Positions 24,664 to 33,451 of a stretch of 64,000 nucleotides of DNA are shown here, piece by piece. The first letter of the stretch is position 1, and each line of letters opens with the position of its first letter. The stretch is from Neptuniibacter pectenicola (GTDB lineage: Bacteria > Pseudomonadota > Gammaproteobacteria > Pseudomonadales > Balneatricaceae), in the NCBI RefSeq assembly GCF_001597735.1, contig NZ_LUTS01000002.1, positions 62,001-126,000 on the forward strand, given 5' to 3'. Under the pieces are notes generated by a model. It had not been told where the DNA came from and did no database searches. It saw nothing but the letters and a program-made list of their open reading frames with translations. The translations under genes and the position numbers were made by a program.

Positions 24664-25806
24664 ATGTATGAGTCTATTAAGATTTTAAAAACATTGAATT
24701 ATATTCCACCTGACATCATGTGTGCTCAGGACTATGAATTACTGGCCCCGGACTTTATTGCGCCGGATCGCTTTGCCTATATAGCGGGTGGGAGTGGCCA
24801 TGATGCTACACTGCGTCATAACCGCACGTCATTTTCTGACCTCTCTGTTGTGCCTCGGGTGCTACGTAATGTGGAGCAGGGATCTACGACGACAGATCTT
24901 TTAGGTCAGCAACTTCAACACCCCATCTTATTAGCGCCCGTTGCTTACCAAACCTTAGTTCACCCTGACGGTGAGATAGCAACCGCATATGCCGCCAGAT
25001 CTACAGACAGTTGCATGGTAGCCAGTACCTTATCCTCAAAAACATTGGAGGATATTGCAGAACATGCAGGGCCTGAACGGTGGTTTCAACTTTACTTTCA
25101 ACCTGATTTTAACGATACCAAAAATCTGCTTAATCGGGCGGTTGCTGTCGGCTATCGCGCGATTGTTGTCACACTCGATGCGGCTGTTCAACAGCCGAGT
25201 CGGCGTGCGTTAAGCGCCAATTTTTCATTTCCAGATGATGTTCAGGCCGCTAATTTAGTGGCTCAGGGCCCTTCAACGGCGGACCCGATTAATCCACGGC
25301 ATATCTTCAAACGTTATATGCAAAACGTCCCCACGCGTGAGCAGCTAGCGTGGTTAATCGAGCAAAGCCCTGTACCTGTCTTAATCAAAGGTGTGTTGCA
25401 TCAAGATGATGCGCTTGAGCTTAAAGCGCTAGGTGCGGCTGGGGTTATTGTCTCTAACCATGGGGGACGAACACTGGATGGCGTACCTGCCAGTCTGGCC
25501 ATGTTGCCCTCTATTCGTGCAGCAGTGGGTGACGACTTTCCGCTTCTTTTGGATAGCGGTATTCGCTCTGGTGGTGATATTTTTAAAGCGATCGCCTTAG
25601 GGGCAGATGCGGTGCTTATTGGGCGTTTGCAAGTGTATGCCTTAAGTGTCGCCGGTGCCTTGGGCGTTGCGCATATGCTTAAGTTATTGCGTGAAGAACT
25701 CGAACTTACGATGGCGGTTGCCGGTTGCAGCAGCCTAGACGATATAAAAACGGCTGACATGAACAGGGTGTTATTAACCCCTAAGCAGGAGACAAGGTCA
25801 TGTTAA
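24664..25806 (+). CDS. FMN-dependent alpha-hydroxy-acid oxidase
   Basis: 380-residue enzyme of the lactate oxidase / glycolate oxidase / L-lactate dehydrogenase family, which oxidises L-2-hydroxy acids to 2-oxo acids with FMN. It shows the phosphate- and flavin-binding C-terminal half ([28 protein letters not shown]) and the catalytic base and substrate arginine in SNHGGRTLD; the N-terminal part has [15 protein letters not shown] and [16 protein letters not shown]. It has no signal peptide, so is probably cytoplasmic. ATG 24664 has no clear ribosome binding site; ATG 24721 is an alternative. It overlaps the piuC-like gene by 7 bases, tying it to iron uptake. Its substrate is unknown. Confidence 0.9.
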   Translation: MYESIKILKTLNYIPPDIMCAQDYELLAPDFIAPDRFAYIAGGSGHDATLRHNRTSFSDLSVVPRVLRNVEQGSTTTDLLGQQLQHPILLAPVAYQTLVHPDGEIATAYAARSTDSCMVASTLSSKTLEDIAEHAGPERWFQLYFQPDFNDTKNLLNRAVAVGYRAIVVTLDAAVQQPSRRALSANFSFPDDVQAANLVAQGPSTADPINPRHIFKRYMQNVPTREQLAWLIEQSPVPVLIKGVLHQDDALELKALGAAGVIVSNHGGRTLDGVPASLAMLPSIRAAVGDDFPLLLDSGIRSGGDIFKAIALGADAVLIGRLQVYALSVAGALGVAHMLKLLREELELTMAVAGCSSLDDIKTADMNRVLLTPKQETRSC

Positions 25807-26486
25807 TTAGCATTCCTGAAGTGTTATCTAAGGGTGAAGTACAACAGATCAGAGAGCATTTAGATAAGGCCGATTGGCAAGCAGGTAGCCAGACTGCGGG
25901 CAGTATTGCGCGTCATGTAAAGCAGAATCAGCAGTTAGATGATAACCAAGAACCGGCGATCAGTTTGGGTAATCATATTGTTCGTGCACTCTCTCAGCAC
26001 CCTATATTTATTTCGGCAGCGCTGCCCGATAAGATCTACCCGCCTAAATTTAATCGTTATAGCGAAAACGAAACCTATGGTGCCCACGTTGATGCGGCGT
26101 TGATGCAGATCCCTAATACTCAACAAAGTATGCGAACAGACCTATCGGCCACCCTGTTTTTGGCTGAACCCGATGAGTATGACGGGGGTGAGCTAACCAT
26201 TGAAACACAATATGGCCCCCAAACGGTCAAACTTGCGGCGGGTGATATGGTGCTTTATCCGTCCACCAGTTTGCATCAAGTTGCACCCGTAAAAAGTGGG
26301 GCAAGGGTCGCCTCTTTTTTTTGGATTCAGAGCTTAATTCGCGATAGCCAGCAACGGGAAATGCTGTTTGACTTAGACCAGTCGATACAAAAACTCACGT
26401 CTGAACTCGGTCAAACCCATAACGAGGTTGTAAATCTCAGCGGGGTTTATCACAACCTCCTGCGCCAGTGGGCTACACCCGCTTAA
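25800..26486 (+). CDS. piuC: PiuC/YbiX-family Fe(II)/2-oxoglutarate dioxygenase
   Basis: 228-residue PKHD-type hydroxylase. The iron ligands are H96-x-D98 (AHVD) and H159 (SLHQVAPV), with R169 (GARVASFFW) for 2-oxoglutarate; the family motif YDGGELTIE is present. Relatives (piuC in Pseudomonas, ybiX beside fiu in E. coli) are iron-repressed and adjacent to catecholate siderophore receptors, but their substrate is not settled. Here the gene overlaps the alpha-hydroxy-acid oxidase and precedes an Fe(III)-binding protein. The predicted location is cytoplasmic. Confidence 0.93.
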   Translation: MLISIPEVLSKGEVQQIREHLDKADWQAGSQTAGSIARHVKQNQQLDDNQEPAISLGNHIVRALSQHPIFISAALPDKIYPPKFNRYSENETYGAHVDAALMQIPNTQQSMRTDLSATLFLAEPDEYDGGELTIETQYGPQTVKLAAGDMVLYPSTSLHQVAPVKSGARVASFFWIQSLIRDSQQREMLFDLDQSIQKLTSELGQTHNEVVNLSGVYHNLLRQWATPA

Positions 26487-26515
26487 CTTTTTATTCTTTT
26501 GTAGGTTCTTTTACG

Positions 26516-27532
26516 ATGCGTATTCGATACAACTTTATCTCATCCCTTTTAACGCTGTCTTTGCTTTCAACATCGACACTGGCTGCGGAACTTATGGTCT
26601 ATTCATCCCGTAATGCCAGTTATATCAAACCCCTGTTTAATGCGTATGCACTGGAAACCGGTGTTGCGGTGAATTACCTTGTGGCACCAGCATCGACCCT
26701 GATTTCACGAATCGAAAGCGAAACAAAAAACACGGATGGGAATGTTAAACCCGCAGACCTTATGATTGCTGCGGGTGCGGAGTCCTTCTGGATGGCGTCT
26801 GAAAAAGGCTTATTAGCCCCCCTTGAATCAAGCACGTTATCGGAAAATGTACCCGCCCATCTTACATCACCAAAACGGGACTGGTTTGGCTTTGCCAGCA
26901 GAGCGCGCACGATTGTGTACAACCCCGCGACGGTTAAGGCTAGCGAGCTGAGTAGTTACAGCGACTTAGCTGCGCCTAAATGGAAAGGTAAGCTCTGCCT
27001 ATTAACCGCCCAATCCGCCTATACCCAAGCGTTTGTTGCGATGCTAGCTAAGCATGAAGGGGGTGAAAAAACAGCACAGGTGATACGTGGCTGGGTTGAT
27101 AATTTAGCGGTGGCTCCCTTTGCCGAAGATATGCAGGTGCTTGAGGCGATTAACCAAGGTCGTTGTGATGTGGGTATTGTGAATTCTTATTACTTTATAC
27201 GGTTTAAAAGACAGGTACCGAAGACGAAGCTAACCCTGTTTTGGGCCGATCAAAAGGGTATGGGCACCCATGTCAATATCACAGGCGCGGCGGTCATTGC
27301 TAATGCGCCGAATAAAACCCAAGCGATCGACTTTTTAGAGTGGCTAACCACTAAAGAGCCACAAGTGACCTATGCCAAACTCAGTATGGAATACCCCGCT
27401 AACCCTGATGTTTACCCCGCACGGGAAGTCGCAAGGTTAGGAAAATTCACTGTGGATAACACCAACCTATCGGCAATAGGCCAGCACCTAAGCAATGCAC
27501 AACAACTAATGAAGGACGCAGGCTACCAATAA
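26516..27532 (+). CDS. Periplasmic Fe(III)-binding protein (FbpA/FutA-like)
   Basis: 338-residue solute-binding protein of the iron ABC transporter family. ATG 26516 begins a clear signal peptide (MRIRYNFISSLLTLSLLSTSTLAA). The mature start ELMVYSSRNASYIKPLF and the VNSYYFIRF segment with the paired iron-binding tyrosines are typical of FbpA/FutA. No permease or ATPase gene follows before the terminator, so the protein must use a transporter encoded elsewhere or act as a periplasmic iron carrier. It closes the iron cluster. Confidence 0.88.
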   Translation: MRIRYNFISSLLTLSLLSTSTLAAELMVYSSRNASYIKPLFNAYALETGVAVNYLVAPASTLISRIESETKNTDGNVKPADLMIAAGAESFWMASEKGLLAPLESSTLSENVPAHLTSPKRDWFGFASRARTIVYNPATVKASELSSYSDLAAPKWKGKLCLLTAQSAYTQAFVAMLAKHEGGEKTAQVIRGWVDNLAVAPFAEDMQVLEAINQGRCDVGIVNSYYFIRFKRQVPKTKLTLFWADQKGMGTHVNITGAAVIANAPNKTQAIDFLEWLTTKEPQVTYAKLSMEYPANPDVYPAREVARLGKFTVDNTNLSAIGQHLSNAQQLMKDAGYQ

Positions 27533-27560
27533 AATGTTGTAGGCGAGCCCTTCTATACTG

Positions 27561-27590
27561 AATAAAAGCCCGTTATGGGCTTTTATTCGT
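27561..27590 (+). terminator. Terminator of the iron cluster
   Basis: Perfect hairpin with 11-bp arms AATAAAAGCCC / GGGCTTTTATT and loop GTTAT, 28 bases after the Fe(III)-binding protein stop. It marks the end of the exbB-to-SBP transcription unit. Confidence 0.88.
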
Positions 27591-27901
27591 TTTAGCGCTA
27601 GCATATTTTCTCCGGTCGCCCTTTATGTAAAGATAGGTCGATCGTTCTATATGTTTCCTTATGGAATAAAAGACCCTGCTAAGGACAGCTAATGCTATTC
27701 AACCCCCTGCGTTGTTATCTTTAACTCTTATTATATCTTTAGCTGTTATGAGCCTCATCAAAATTAGACATAAACGATGAATTGTTGGAAATTTATTTGC
27801 GATCGACCGTGTCCTCCCACGGTTATCGGGTAAACATTTAATAAGCGTGTCAGTGTAAACGTGCGCGAAACCGCAGGCTATTTAGAAGCGAAGGAGATAG
27901 T
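27591..27901. other. Intergenic region before signal peptidase gene
   Basis: 311 bp with no supported gene. It must hold the lepB-like promoter, but no clear -35/-10 pair was identified. A strong ribosome binding site AAGGAG (27891-27896) sits 5 bases before the TTG start of the next gene. Confidence 0.4.
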
Positions 27902-28735
27902 TTGAATACCAACTGGAAACCGAAAGCATGGATCGCCATTCTCTTAGGGGGCGTCCTGCAAGCGTTTACATTTTTATACTTAAATAGACCGCGGTTGTTC
28001 GGGTTTTATTTCCTGGGGACCTGCGTTATTTCTATGATTGATTGGAAGTATCAGACTTTCTTTGTCGCTGCCTTTTCATTGCTCTGCCCGCTGCATGCCT
28101 ATTTTTTAGTTAAGCATTTTGAGCCGTCTAGTGCGCGTGGTTGGTACTCTAAAGGGTGGGGTGTTCTCGCTGTTTATATGGCCGTTGTTATTAGCGTTAT
28201 TCTATTTCGCTCATTTTTGTACGAGCCATTCGCGTTTCCTTCTACGTCAATGCAACCTACCCTGCAACAAGGTAACCACCTCATTGTTAAAAAGCTAGGC
28301 TACCGAACCTATGGAACCTACGGGGTTCATTTAACAAGGCAGGATATAGCCTCACCCGAGTTAATGCAGCGTGGTAAATTATATGCATTTTATCCTCCCC
28401 ATAAAGATGTGCCTTTTGTTAAGCGATTAATGGCGCTTCCGGGGGATCGTATCGCTATTCAAGGGAATAATATCCGTGTGAACGGCTCTATATTAGCCTC
28501 TAAACTGTTATATGAAACGGATCAGTTAACGGTTTATGAGGAGATGCAAGATGGCTCTATCTATTTAATACAGCGGTTAAAAGGGTTCCCTTCGAACGAT
28601 ATGGGAGAGAGAGTCGTGCCTGAGAACAGCTACTTCTTTATGGGCGATAACCGAGATAATTCAGCCGATAGTCGATTTTGGGGCGATGTCGCCAGTGATA
28701 GCATTATTGGGGAGGTGATCTATGTTCTTAAATAA
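27902..28735 (+). CDS. lepB: Signal peptidase I family protein, TTG start
   Basis: 277-residue membrane serine protease that cleaves signal peptides. The catalytic Ser116 is in PSTSMQPTL and the general-base Lys174 in PFVKRLMALPGD; the box FFMGDNRDNSADSRFWG is intact. Unlike minimal LepB it has several extra hydrophobic segments in the first ~105 residues (about 12-26, 33-46, 52-70, 88-104). The start is TTG 27902, supported by AAGGAG five bases upstream; no ATG lies in a suitable place. It is not next to lepA or rnc as the housekeeping gene usually is, so it may be a second signal peptidase. Confidence 0.88.
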   Translation: MNTNWKPKAWIAILLGGVLQAFTFLYLNRPRLFGFYFLGTCVISMIDWKYQTFFVAAFSLLCPLHAYFLVKHFEPSSARGWYSKGWGVLAVYMAVVISVILFRSFLYEPFAFPSTSMQPTLQQGNHLIVKKLGYRTYGTYGVHLTRQDIASPELMQRGKLYAFYPPHKDVPFVKRLMALPGDRIAIQGNNIRVNGSILASKLLYETDQLTVYEEMQDGSIYLIQRLKGFPSNDMGERVVPENSYFFMGDNRDNSADSRFWGDVASDSIIGEVIYVLK

Positions 28736-28964
28736 TCGCCCGATAAAGCGTCAATTGGGGCGTGTATGGAGATCATCTTAGCTAACGCGTAGAGGCCGAA
28801 GGTTGCAGTTTATCGCTCAGGACGCGCTTTATTGTACTTGCCTTAAATTGCATGACTAAGAAAAACTTAGGTACCTCAGTTGTGCGTGATCGCAATTGAA
28901 GCATCGTTAGAGCTGCCTGAGGGTGGCCAGTAATCGCTATAAGCGAATAAGGTAGAGTTAATAG

Positions 28965-29582
28965 ATGAGTGATTTGTATGCGCAACTGATTAGCGTTTTT
29001 CTTGGTTTTTTTGCCATTATGAACCCGCTGGCTAACACGGCTGCTTTTGCTGCGTTAGTCGGTGACAAAAGCAAAGCAGAACAGGTAAAAATTGCGGCAA
29101 AAGCGCTTATTATTACTTTTTTTGTGATCTTATCTTTTTCGTTACTGGGAAAGGCTATTTTCCACTTATTCGGCATCACTATTGATGCATTAAGAATAAC
29201 GGGCGGTATTTTGGTGTTTATTGTGGGCTACCATATGTTGAGTGGCTATGGCTCCAAACTGCACTCTGCCGAGGGGGATGATGAAACTGATTTAGCGGTA
29301 TCTCCCTTAGCTGTTCCTTTGCTTGCGGGCCCAGGTACCATCGCAACGGCTATGAACTATTCTGCGTCTGGTGGGGTGGCAGGCATACTTATCACGGTAT
29401 CTGTCTTTGCCGTTTTATGCCTTATCACGTTTATCTGTTTTATTTTTAGTGCCAAAATTTTGGCCGTGATAGGTCAAAGCGGTTTAAGTATAGTGACACG
29501 GTTGATGGGGTTGATTCTGGCGGTGATTGGGACGCAAATGTTCATCTCTGGGGTTGCCGCTTTCGTCAGCACAATGAGCTAA
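28965..29582 (+). CDS. MarC-family inner-membrane protein
   Basis: 205-residue protein with six predicted transmembrane helices, matching the MarC/UPF0056 family: FFAIMNPLANTAAF at the start, GGILVFIVGYHML, PLAVPLLAGPGTIAT and the closing RLMGLILAVIGTQMFISGV. The function of the family is unknown; early links to multiple antibiotic resistance were not upheld. The stop codon lies inside the first unit of a 16-bp tandem repeat. A separate 16-codon-scale leader is not seen. Confidence 0.9.
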   Translation: MSDLYAQLISVFLGFFAIMNPLANTAAFAALVGDKSKAEQVKIAAKALIITFFVILSFSLLGKAIFHLFGITIDALRITGGILVFIVGYHMLSGYGSKLHSAEGDDETDLAVSPLAVPLLAGPGTIATAMNYSASGGVAGILITVSVFAVLCLITFICFIFSAKILAVIGQSGLSIVTRLMGLILAVIGTQMFISGVAAFVSTMS

Positions 29583-29637
29583 CAAACACATGAGCTAACA
29601 AACACATGAGCTAACAAACACATGAGCTAACAAAAAC
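29574..29637 (+). repeat. 16-bp tandem repeat, four copies
   Basis: Three perfect copies of ATGAGCTAACAAACAC (29574-29589, 29590-29605, 29606-29621) and a fourth with one change (29622-29637, C to A at position 14). The first copy contains the last two codons and stop of marC, so each copy carries ATGAGCTAA. Likely made by replication slippage and prone to change in copy number. Confidence 0.97.
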
Positions 29638-29742
29638 TTAGCGGCTGTGTGTTCAGCGTAAGTGGATAGGCTAGCGATATCCGCCTGTGTACGCCATTTT
29701 AACGCAGATCCCTCCCTATGGATTCTGCCTAAAGAGAAGATA

Positions 29743-30198
29743 ATGAAGCAATTTTATTGCTCTACGTTGCTGTTGTTTATCGGTTTAGTGTCCTCATATT
29801 GGTTTGGCTATACGCCGGCACTACTGGGTTTGCTCTATCTGTTGGCAAGCTTGATCGCTTATTACCTTTATGCAAAAGATAAAAAAGCGGCCATCAATGG
29901 CATGTGGCGGGTACCCGAAAATACATTACACCTGTCGGCGCTCTTAGGTGGTTGGCCCGGTGCAATGGTTGCACAACAGCGGTTGCGTCATAAAACCAAG
30001 AAGACGCGTTTTAGGCTGGTGTTTTATCTGACGTTTTTGATCAATATAGGTTTTGTGCTTTGGCTGCATACGCCTGCTGGATCACAGAAATTACATACGT
30101 CGGTTTATACGCTAGAGTCTTTTGCGGGTGGTCTGTTCGGCGGTGGTCAGGTGCTCACCGTGTTGTTGCAGTTAACTCGGTTTCATGTTGTTCCGTAA
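29743..30198 (+). CDS. DUF1294 family membrane protein
   Basis: 151-residue protein with hydrophobic segments at the N-terminus (two, about residues 5-45) and near residue 95-112. The DUF1294 core is clear: YAKDKKAAINGMWRVPENTLHLSALLGGWPGAMVAQQ followed by RHKTKKTRFRLVFYL. ATG 29743 follows AAGAGAAGA; the longer open frame upstream (29662) has no such site. In other bacteria the domain is sometimes fused to a cold-shock domain, which is absent here. Function unknown. Confidence 0.85.
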   Translation: MKQFYCSTLLLFIGLVSSYWFGYTPALLGLLYLLASLIAYYLYAKDKKAAINGMWRVPENTLHLSALLGGWPGAMVAQQRLRHKTKKTRFRLVFYLTFLINIGFVLWLHTPAGSQKLHTSVYTLESFAGGLFGGGQVLTVLLQLTRFHVVP

Positions 30199-30224
30199 TG
30201 TGTCTGCCCGTTTGCACCGACGTG

Positions 30225-32150
30225 CTAGTCAAAGTTGAACCGCTTGAACGTATCAAACTCACTGGCAGGTACGGGCTTCTGGAATAAGTAACCTTGGCCA
30301 TACTGGCATTTTAGGTTTTTTAGAAATTTATAACACATCTCTGTTTCGATCCCTTCGGCAATAATTTCCATATTTAACTCGTGGCCCATAGCGATTATCG
30401 TTGATGCAATCGTGTTGTTGGCGGGCATAAAGCTTTTGTCGATTTTTAATACATCAAAAGGTAGATCCTTGAGGTAGCTTAAACAGGAGTAGCCTGTACC
30501 AAAGTCATCAAGGAGCAGTCGCGTGCCGAGTTCGGACAGTTCGTGCAGTGTCGCTACACTCTTTTTGTCTTCGGTAATAATGCTGTTCTCGGTAATTTCA
30601 ATGTGGATCAATGCGGCGGGTAAAGATAAGCGGGTGAGAATATCGGATAGGCGCTTGGAAAACTGTGGGTCTTTTAACTGGTGGGATGAAACATTAATAG
30701 CCATTGCGTGGTGAGTAGCACCGGCATCGTGCCATATTTTGCATTGTTGACACGCCTGCTGAAGTACCCAGTTACCTATATCAATAATTTGCCCAGAATT
30801 TTCGGCAATGGGAATAAATTCATCGGGACCAATGGTTTCACCCTTTTTCGTCGTCCAGCGCAATAGTGCTTCGCTGCTTACGATGCTGCCGTCTGCGAGT
30901 TTAACGACAGGTTGGTAGGCGAGGCTAAACTCATTATTATCAATGGCGTGGTGTAGTTGATTGACGATGTCCAGTTTACGGTTTTGTTTTGTCGCGGAGA
31001 GTTTATCGTAGGGCTGGTACCGGTTTTTACCTGCATTTTTCGCTTGGTACATCGCTGTATCTGCATGCTTTAGCAGTGCGGTGCTATTGACCCCATTTTG
31101 AGGGTAACAGGCAATACCAATGCTGGCAGTAATGTAGGACTCGATCTTGGTTAATTGGACTGGCTCGCTGATAGTATTGATAATTCTGTGGGCAATGGCA
31201 TCGATGATTTCAATCTCTTCAAAGCAGTCTGTGACGGCAACAAATTCATCTCCACCAAAACGGACAACTGAATCGGTCTCCCGTACGGCATGAGCGATAC
31301 GTTTAGCCATCTCTACCAATAATGTATCCCCCACGGTGTGACCTAAGGTGTCGTTGATATCTTTAAATTGGTCAAGGTCGATAAACATGACTGCAAACTG
31401 TGAGTTGCGGCGGGCGGACTTGGCGATGGCATTATTAATTGTACGCTCTAGGGAGTTTCGATTAGGTAAACCGGTCAAACTGTCGTTGTAGGCCAGTTGT
31501 TTGTTGCGTTCCTCACTTAGAGCGAGGGCTTTCATGGCCGCTTCTTTATTGGTAAGTACGGTTGATACTGCGCGAGATATTAATATGGTCAATAATAAAA
31601 CGATGATGGACGATAATATGATTAACCCGATCGTCAGGCTTGCTATAACGTTAATCGTTTTTTCTACAGGGTGTTCAAACTTGATGGAGTTGTATTGAAA
31701 CTTAGACTGTGCGGATACTAATTGAGCTTGAATCGCTTGTATGCTGATTGTGCCATTTTCATAGCTTCTGAGTGCGTTGAGTGTTTCGTTCGCAACCCTA
31801 AGGTCATTTTCACAAATGGTGATGATGGAGCCGGTACCAATCAGATCCATCAGTAAGCGATCAGACCAGAGGGTCTTTTCTAAACACTCAATAGGTTGTG
31901 TACGAATATCAAGAATCGCCTGGCGAATACGCGTGAGGTTGAGTGGTTCTTCGGTGGGAAATAGTTTTATAGGGGCTGAAATTAAGCCGCTTAATTCTGC
32001 CGTATGTTTAAAATGACGGATATTAAGCTGGTGGAAGTAATTACTGTGGTTCAGCGTAAAAAAACTCCACACCAATAGTAAAGAAAACAAAAAGAAAATA
32101 AGCGTTAAAAAGGGGAGTGCCTTTCTGATCCCGCGGTTTGTTAAAGTCAT
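30225..32150 (-). CDS. GGDEF-EAL cyclic-di-GMP enzyme with periplasmic sensor
   Basis: 641-residue signalling protein. Transmembrane helix 1 (about 13-33), a periplasmic sensor region (34-165), helix 2 (166-192), then GGDEF and EAL domains. The GGDEF signature is intact at residues 299-303, with an inhibitory-site RETD (290-293) five residues before it. EAL is intact at 427-429 (SSEALLRW) and DDFGTGYSCLSYL is present. Both c-di-GMP synthesis and hydrolysis are therefore possible. The periplasmic part resembles no sensor I can name. It converges on the DUF1294 gene with 26 bases between stops. Confidence 0.93.
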   Translation of the reverse strand: MTLTNRGIRKALPFLTLIFFLFSLLLVWSFFTLNHSNYFHQLNIRHFKHTAELSGLISAPIKLFPTEEPLNLTRIRQAILDIRTQPIECLEKTLWSDRLLMDLIGTGSIITICENDLRVANETLNALRSYENGTISIQAIQAQLVSAQSKFQYNSIKFEHPVEKTINVIASLTIGLIILSSIIVLLLTILISRAVSTVLTNKEAAMKALALSEERNKQLAYNDSLTGLPNRNSLERTINNAIAKSARRNSQFAVMFIDLDQFKDINDTLGHTVGDTLLVEMAKRIAHAVRETDSVVRFGGDEFVAVTDCFEEIEIIDAIAHRIINTISEPVQLTKIESYITASIGIACYPQNGVNSTALLKHADTAMYQAKNAGKNRYQPYDKLSATKQNRKLDIVNQLHHAIDNNEFSLAYQPVVKLADGSIVSSEALLRWTTKKGETIGPDEFIPIAENSGQIIDIGNWVLQQACQQCKIWHDAGATHHAMAINVSSHQLKDPQFSKRLSDILTRLSLPAALIHIEITENSIITEDKKSVATLHELSELGTRLLLDDFGTGYSCLSYLKDLPFDVLKIDKSFMPANNTIASTIIAMGHELNMEIIAEGIETEMCYKFLKNLKCQYGQGYLFQKPVPASEFDTFKRFNFD

Positions 32151-32398
32151 TTATTATTGGGCTCTAGGCTAGGCGTGCACTAATAATGGGCGATTTATGT
32201 ACGTCTTCAGATTTATAACGAACGCTCTATTATTTATAGCATAGAGCAGGCAAAAAGCGAGGATAGACGCACGTTAAGCAGGTGATTATGAAAATTTAAA
32301 ATTCCCGTTTAATCCCTGTAAACGGGGCGCTTTACAGTTGAATCGTGGGTGGGCGTGAGGCATTGATTACTTAGCCGATTAGCCAAGGCACGATTGAA

Positions 32399-33253
32399 TT
32401 ATTCGCTACGGGGGGCTTCGTTGAGTTTCCAATTATATTGGTCATCAAAAATCCGCTCTATGGTCGATAGTTTTTGCTTGAGTGGCTCGTTGGCGTACTG
32501 TTGTAAGTGTTTAATGATATTAATATCACTGTCGCCAAAGTCTTCTTTAAACCAGTTGTATATGCTCGATAAGACCAGTTTTCCATCTTTAACCTCAACC
32601 CCTCTAGGGTGGTTGATAAAAGCACTTGCTGCGTATTCTAGTTGCTGTTCCATATTCTCTGCTGTGTAGGCTTGGGTGCTTAAGTTAGGGCAGCCAAGGG
32701 AGGCGCAGTTGACGGCGTAATGGGTTCTAGGGTCGTTCCAAATAGGACGCAGAATGCGGTGCTCTATATCGTTAAGACTAAGGGGGTGCTGTTCTACGCG
32801 AATGAGTTTTTCCTGCCACGGCCCACGGGTGAATAAACCGGAGAGTTTGATATCCATAATCGATTTGACAGGGTAGTGGTCGAGTACCACATCAACGGTC
32901 AGTGCATTGTATAGGTTTATCCAGTACGCCCGCTGTTGATTGCGATTATAGTGGCTAATGGGCAGGGCAGTGAGTGTAGCAATATAGTTTTTTAAGGTCT
33001 GCTTGTCCGCTGTAGTCACACGTGCATAGTTGAGAGTGTTAATGCCCCTTACGGCGGTATTACTATTGTTGTTCGTTTCTACGTAGGTTGAAAGGAACTG
33101 GTCCCATGGGTTATGGCTAATCACCGTTTTGCTCTTTGGGTCGTGCTGTAACCAGTATTCCCATAGTTCTGATTTTGGTGCGGCATACGTATTTATGGAG
33201 AGCATGGCGGTTAGGGCTACTAGGCATAGTAGAGCTATCTTTATTAATCTCAT
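32399..33253 (-). CDS. DUF547 secreted protein
   Basis: 284-residue protein with a signal peptide (to about TYAA, residue 25). The DUF547 core is seen as RAYWINLYNALTVDVVLDHYPVKSI and HYAVNCASLGCPNLS, with the conserved cysteines seven residues apart. It is probably periplasmic. The family is widespread with no established activity. Transcribed alone, with 248 bp of spacer to the GGDEF-EAL gene in which no gene is seen. Confidence 0.88.
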   Translation of the reverse strand: MRLIKIALLCLVALTAMLSINTYAAPKSELWEYWLQHDPKSKTVISHNPWDQFLSTYVETNNNSNTAVRGINTLNYARVTTADKQTLKNYIATLTALPISHYNRNQQRAYWINLYNALTVDVVLDHYPVKSIMDIKLSGLFTRGPWQEKLIRVEQHPLSLNDIEHRILRPIWNDPRTHYAVNCASLGCPNLSTQAYTAENMEQQLEYAASAFINHPRGVEVKDGKLVLSSIYNWFKEDFGDSDINIIKHLQQYANEPLKQKLSTIERIFDDQYNWKLNEAPRSE

Positions 33254-33451
33254 GGGGGAACTCTTCTCTTAAACTTGTCCATTTGCATCTATGACCCTAT
33301 TTTGATGACAAAATTCAAATTTTTAATGGCGTTTTCTTCGTCTTTAGCGAGCGGGTAGCGGTTATGCGTGAATTTATCCATGATCTTTAATGTGACTTGG
33401 TGGTATTGGTTTTATACTTAAATGAAGTTGTTTTGATAAAGAGGTGAGGTA

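Noticed and set aside
27777-27833. 18-codon frame MNCWKFICDRPCPPTVIG before lepB
   Set aside because: Three cysteines are curious, but there is no ribosome binding site and it is too short to support.
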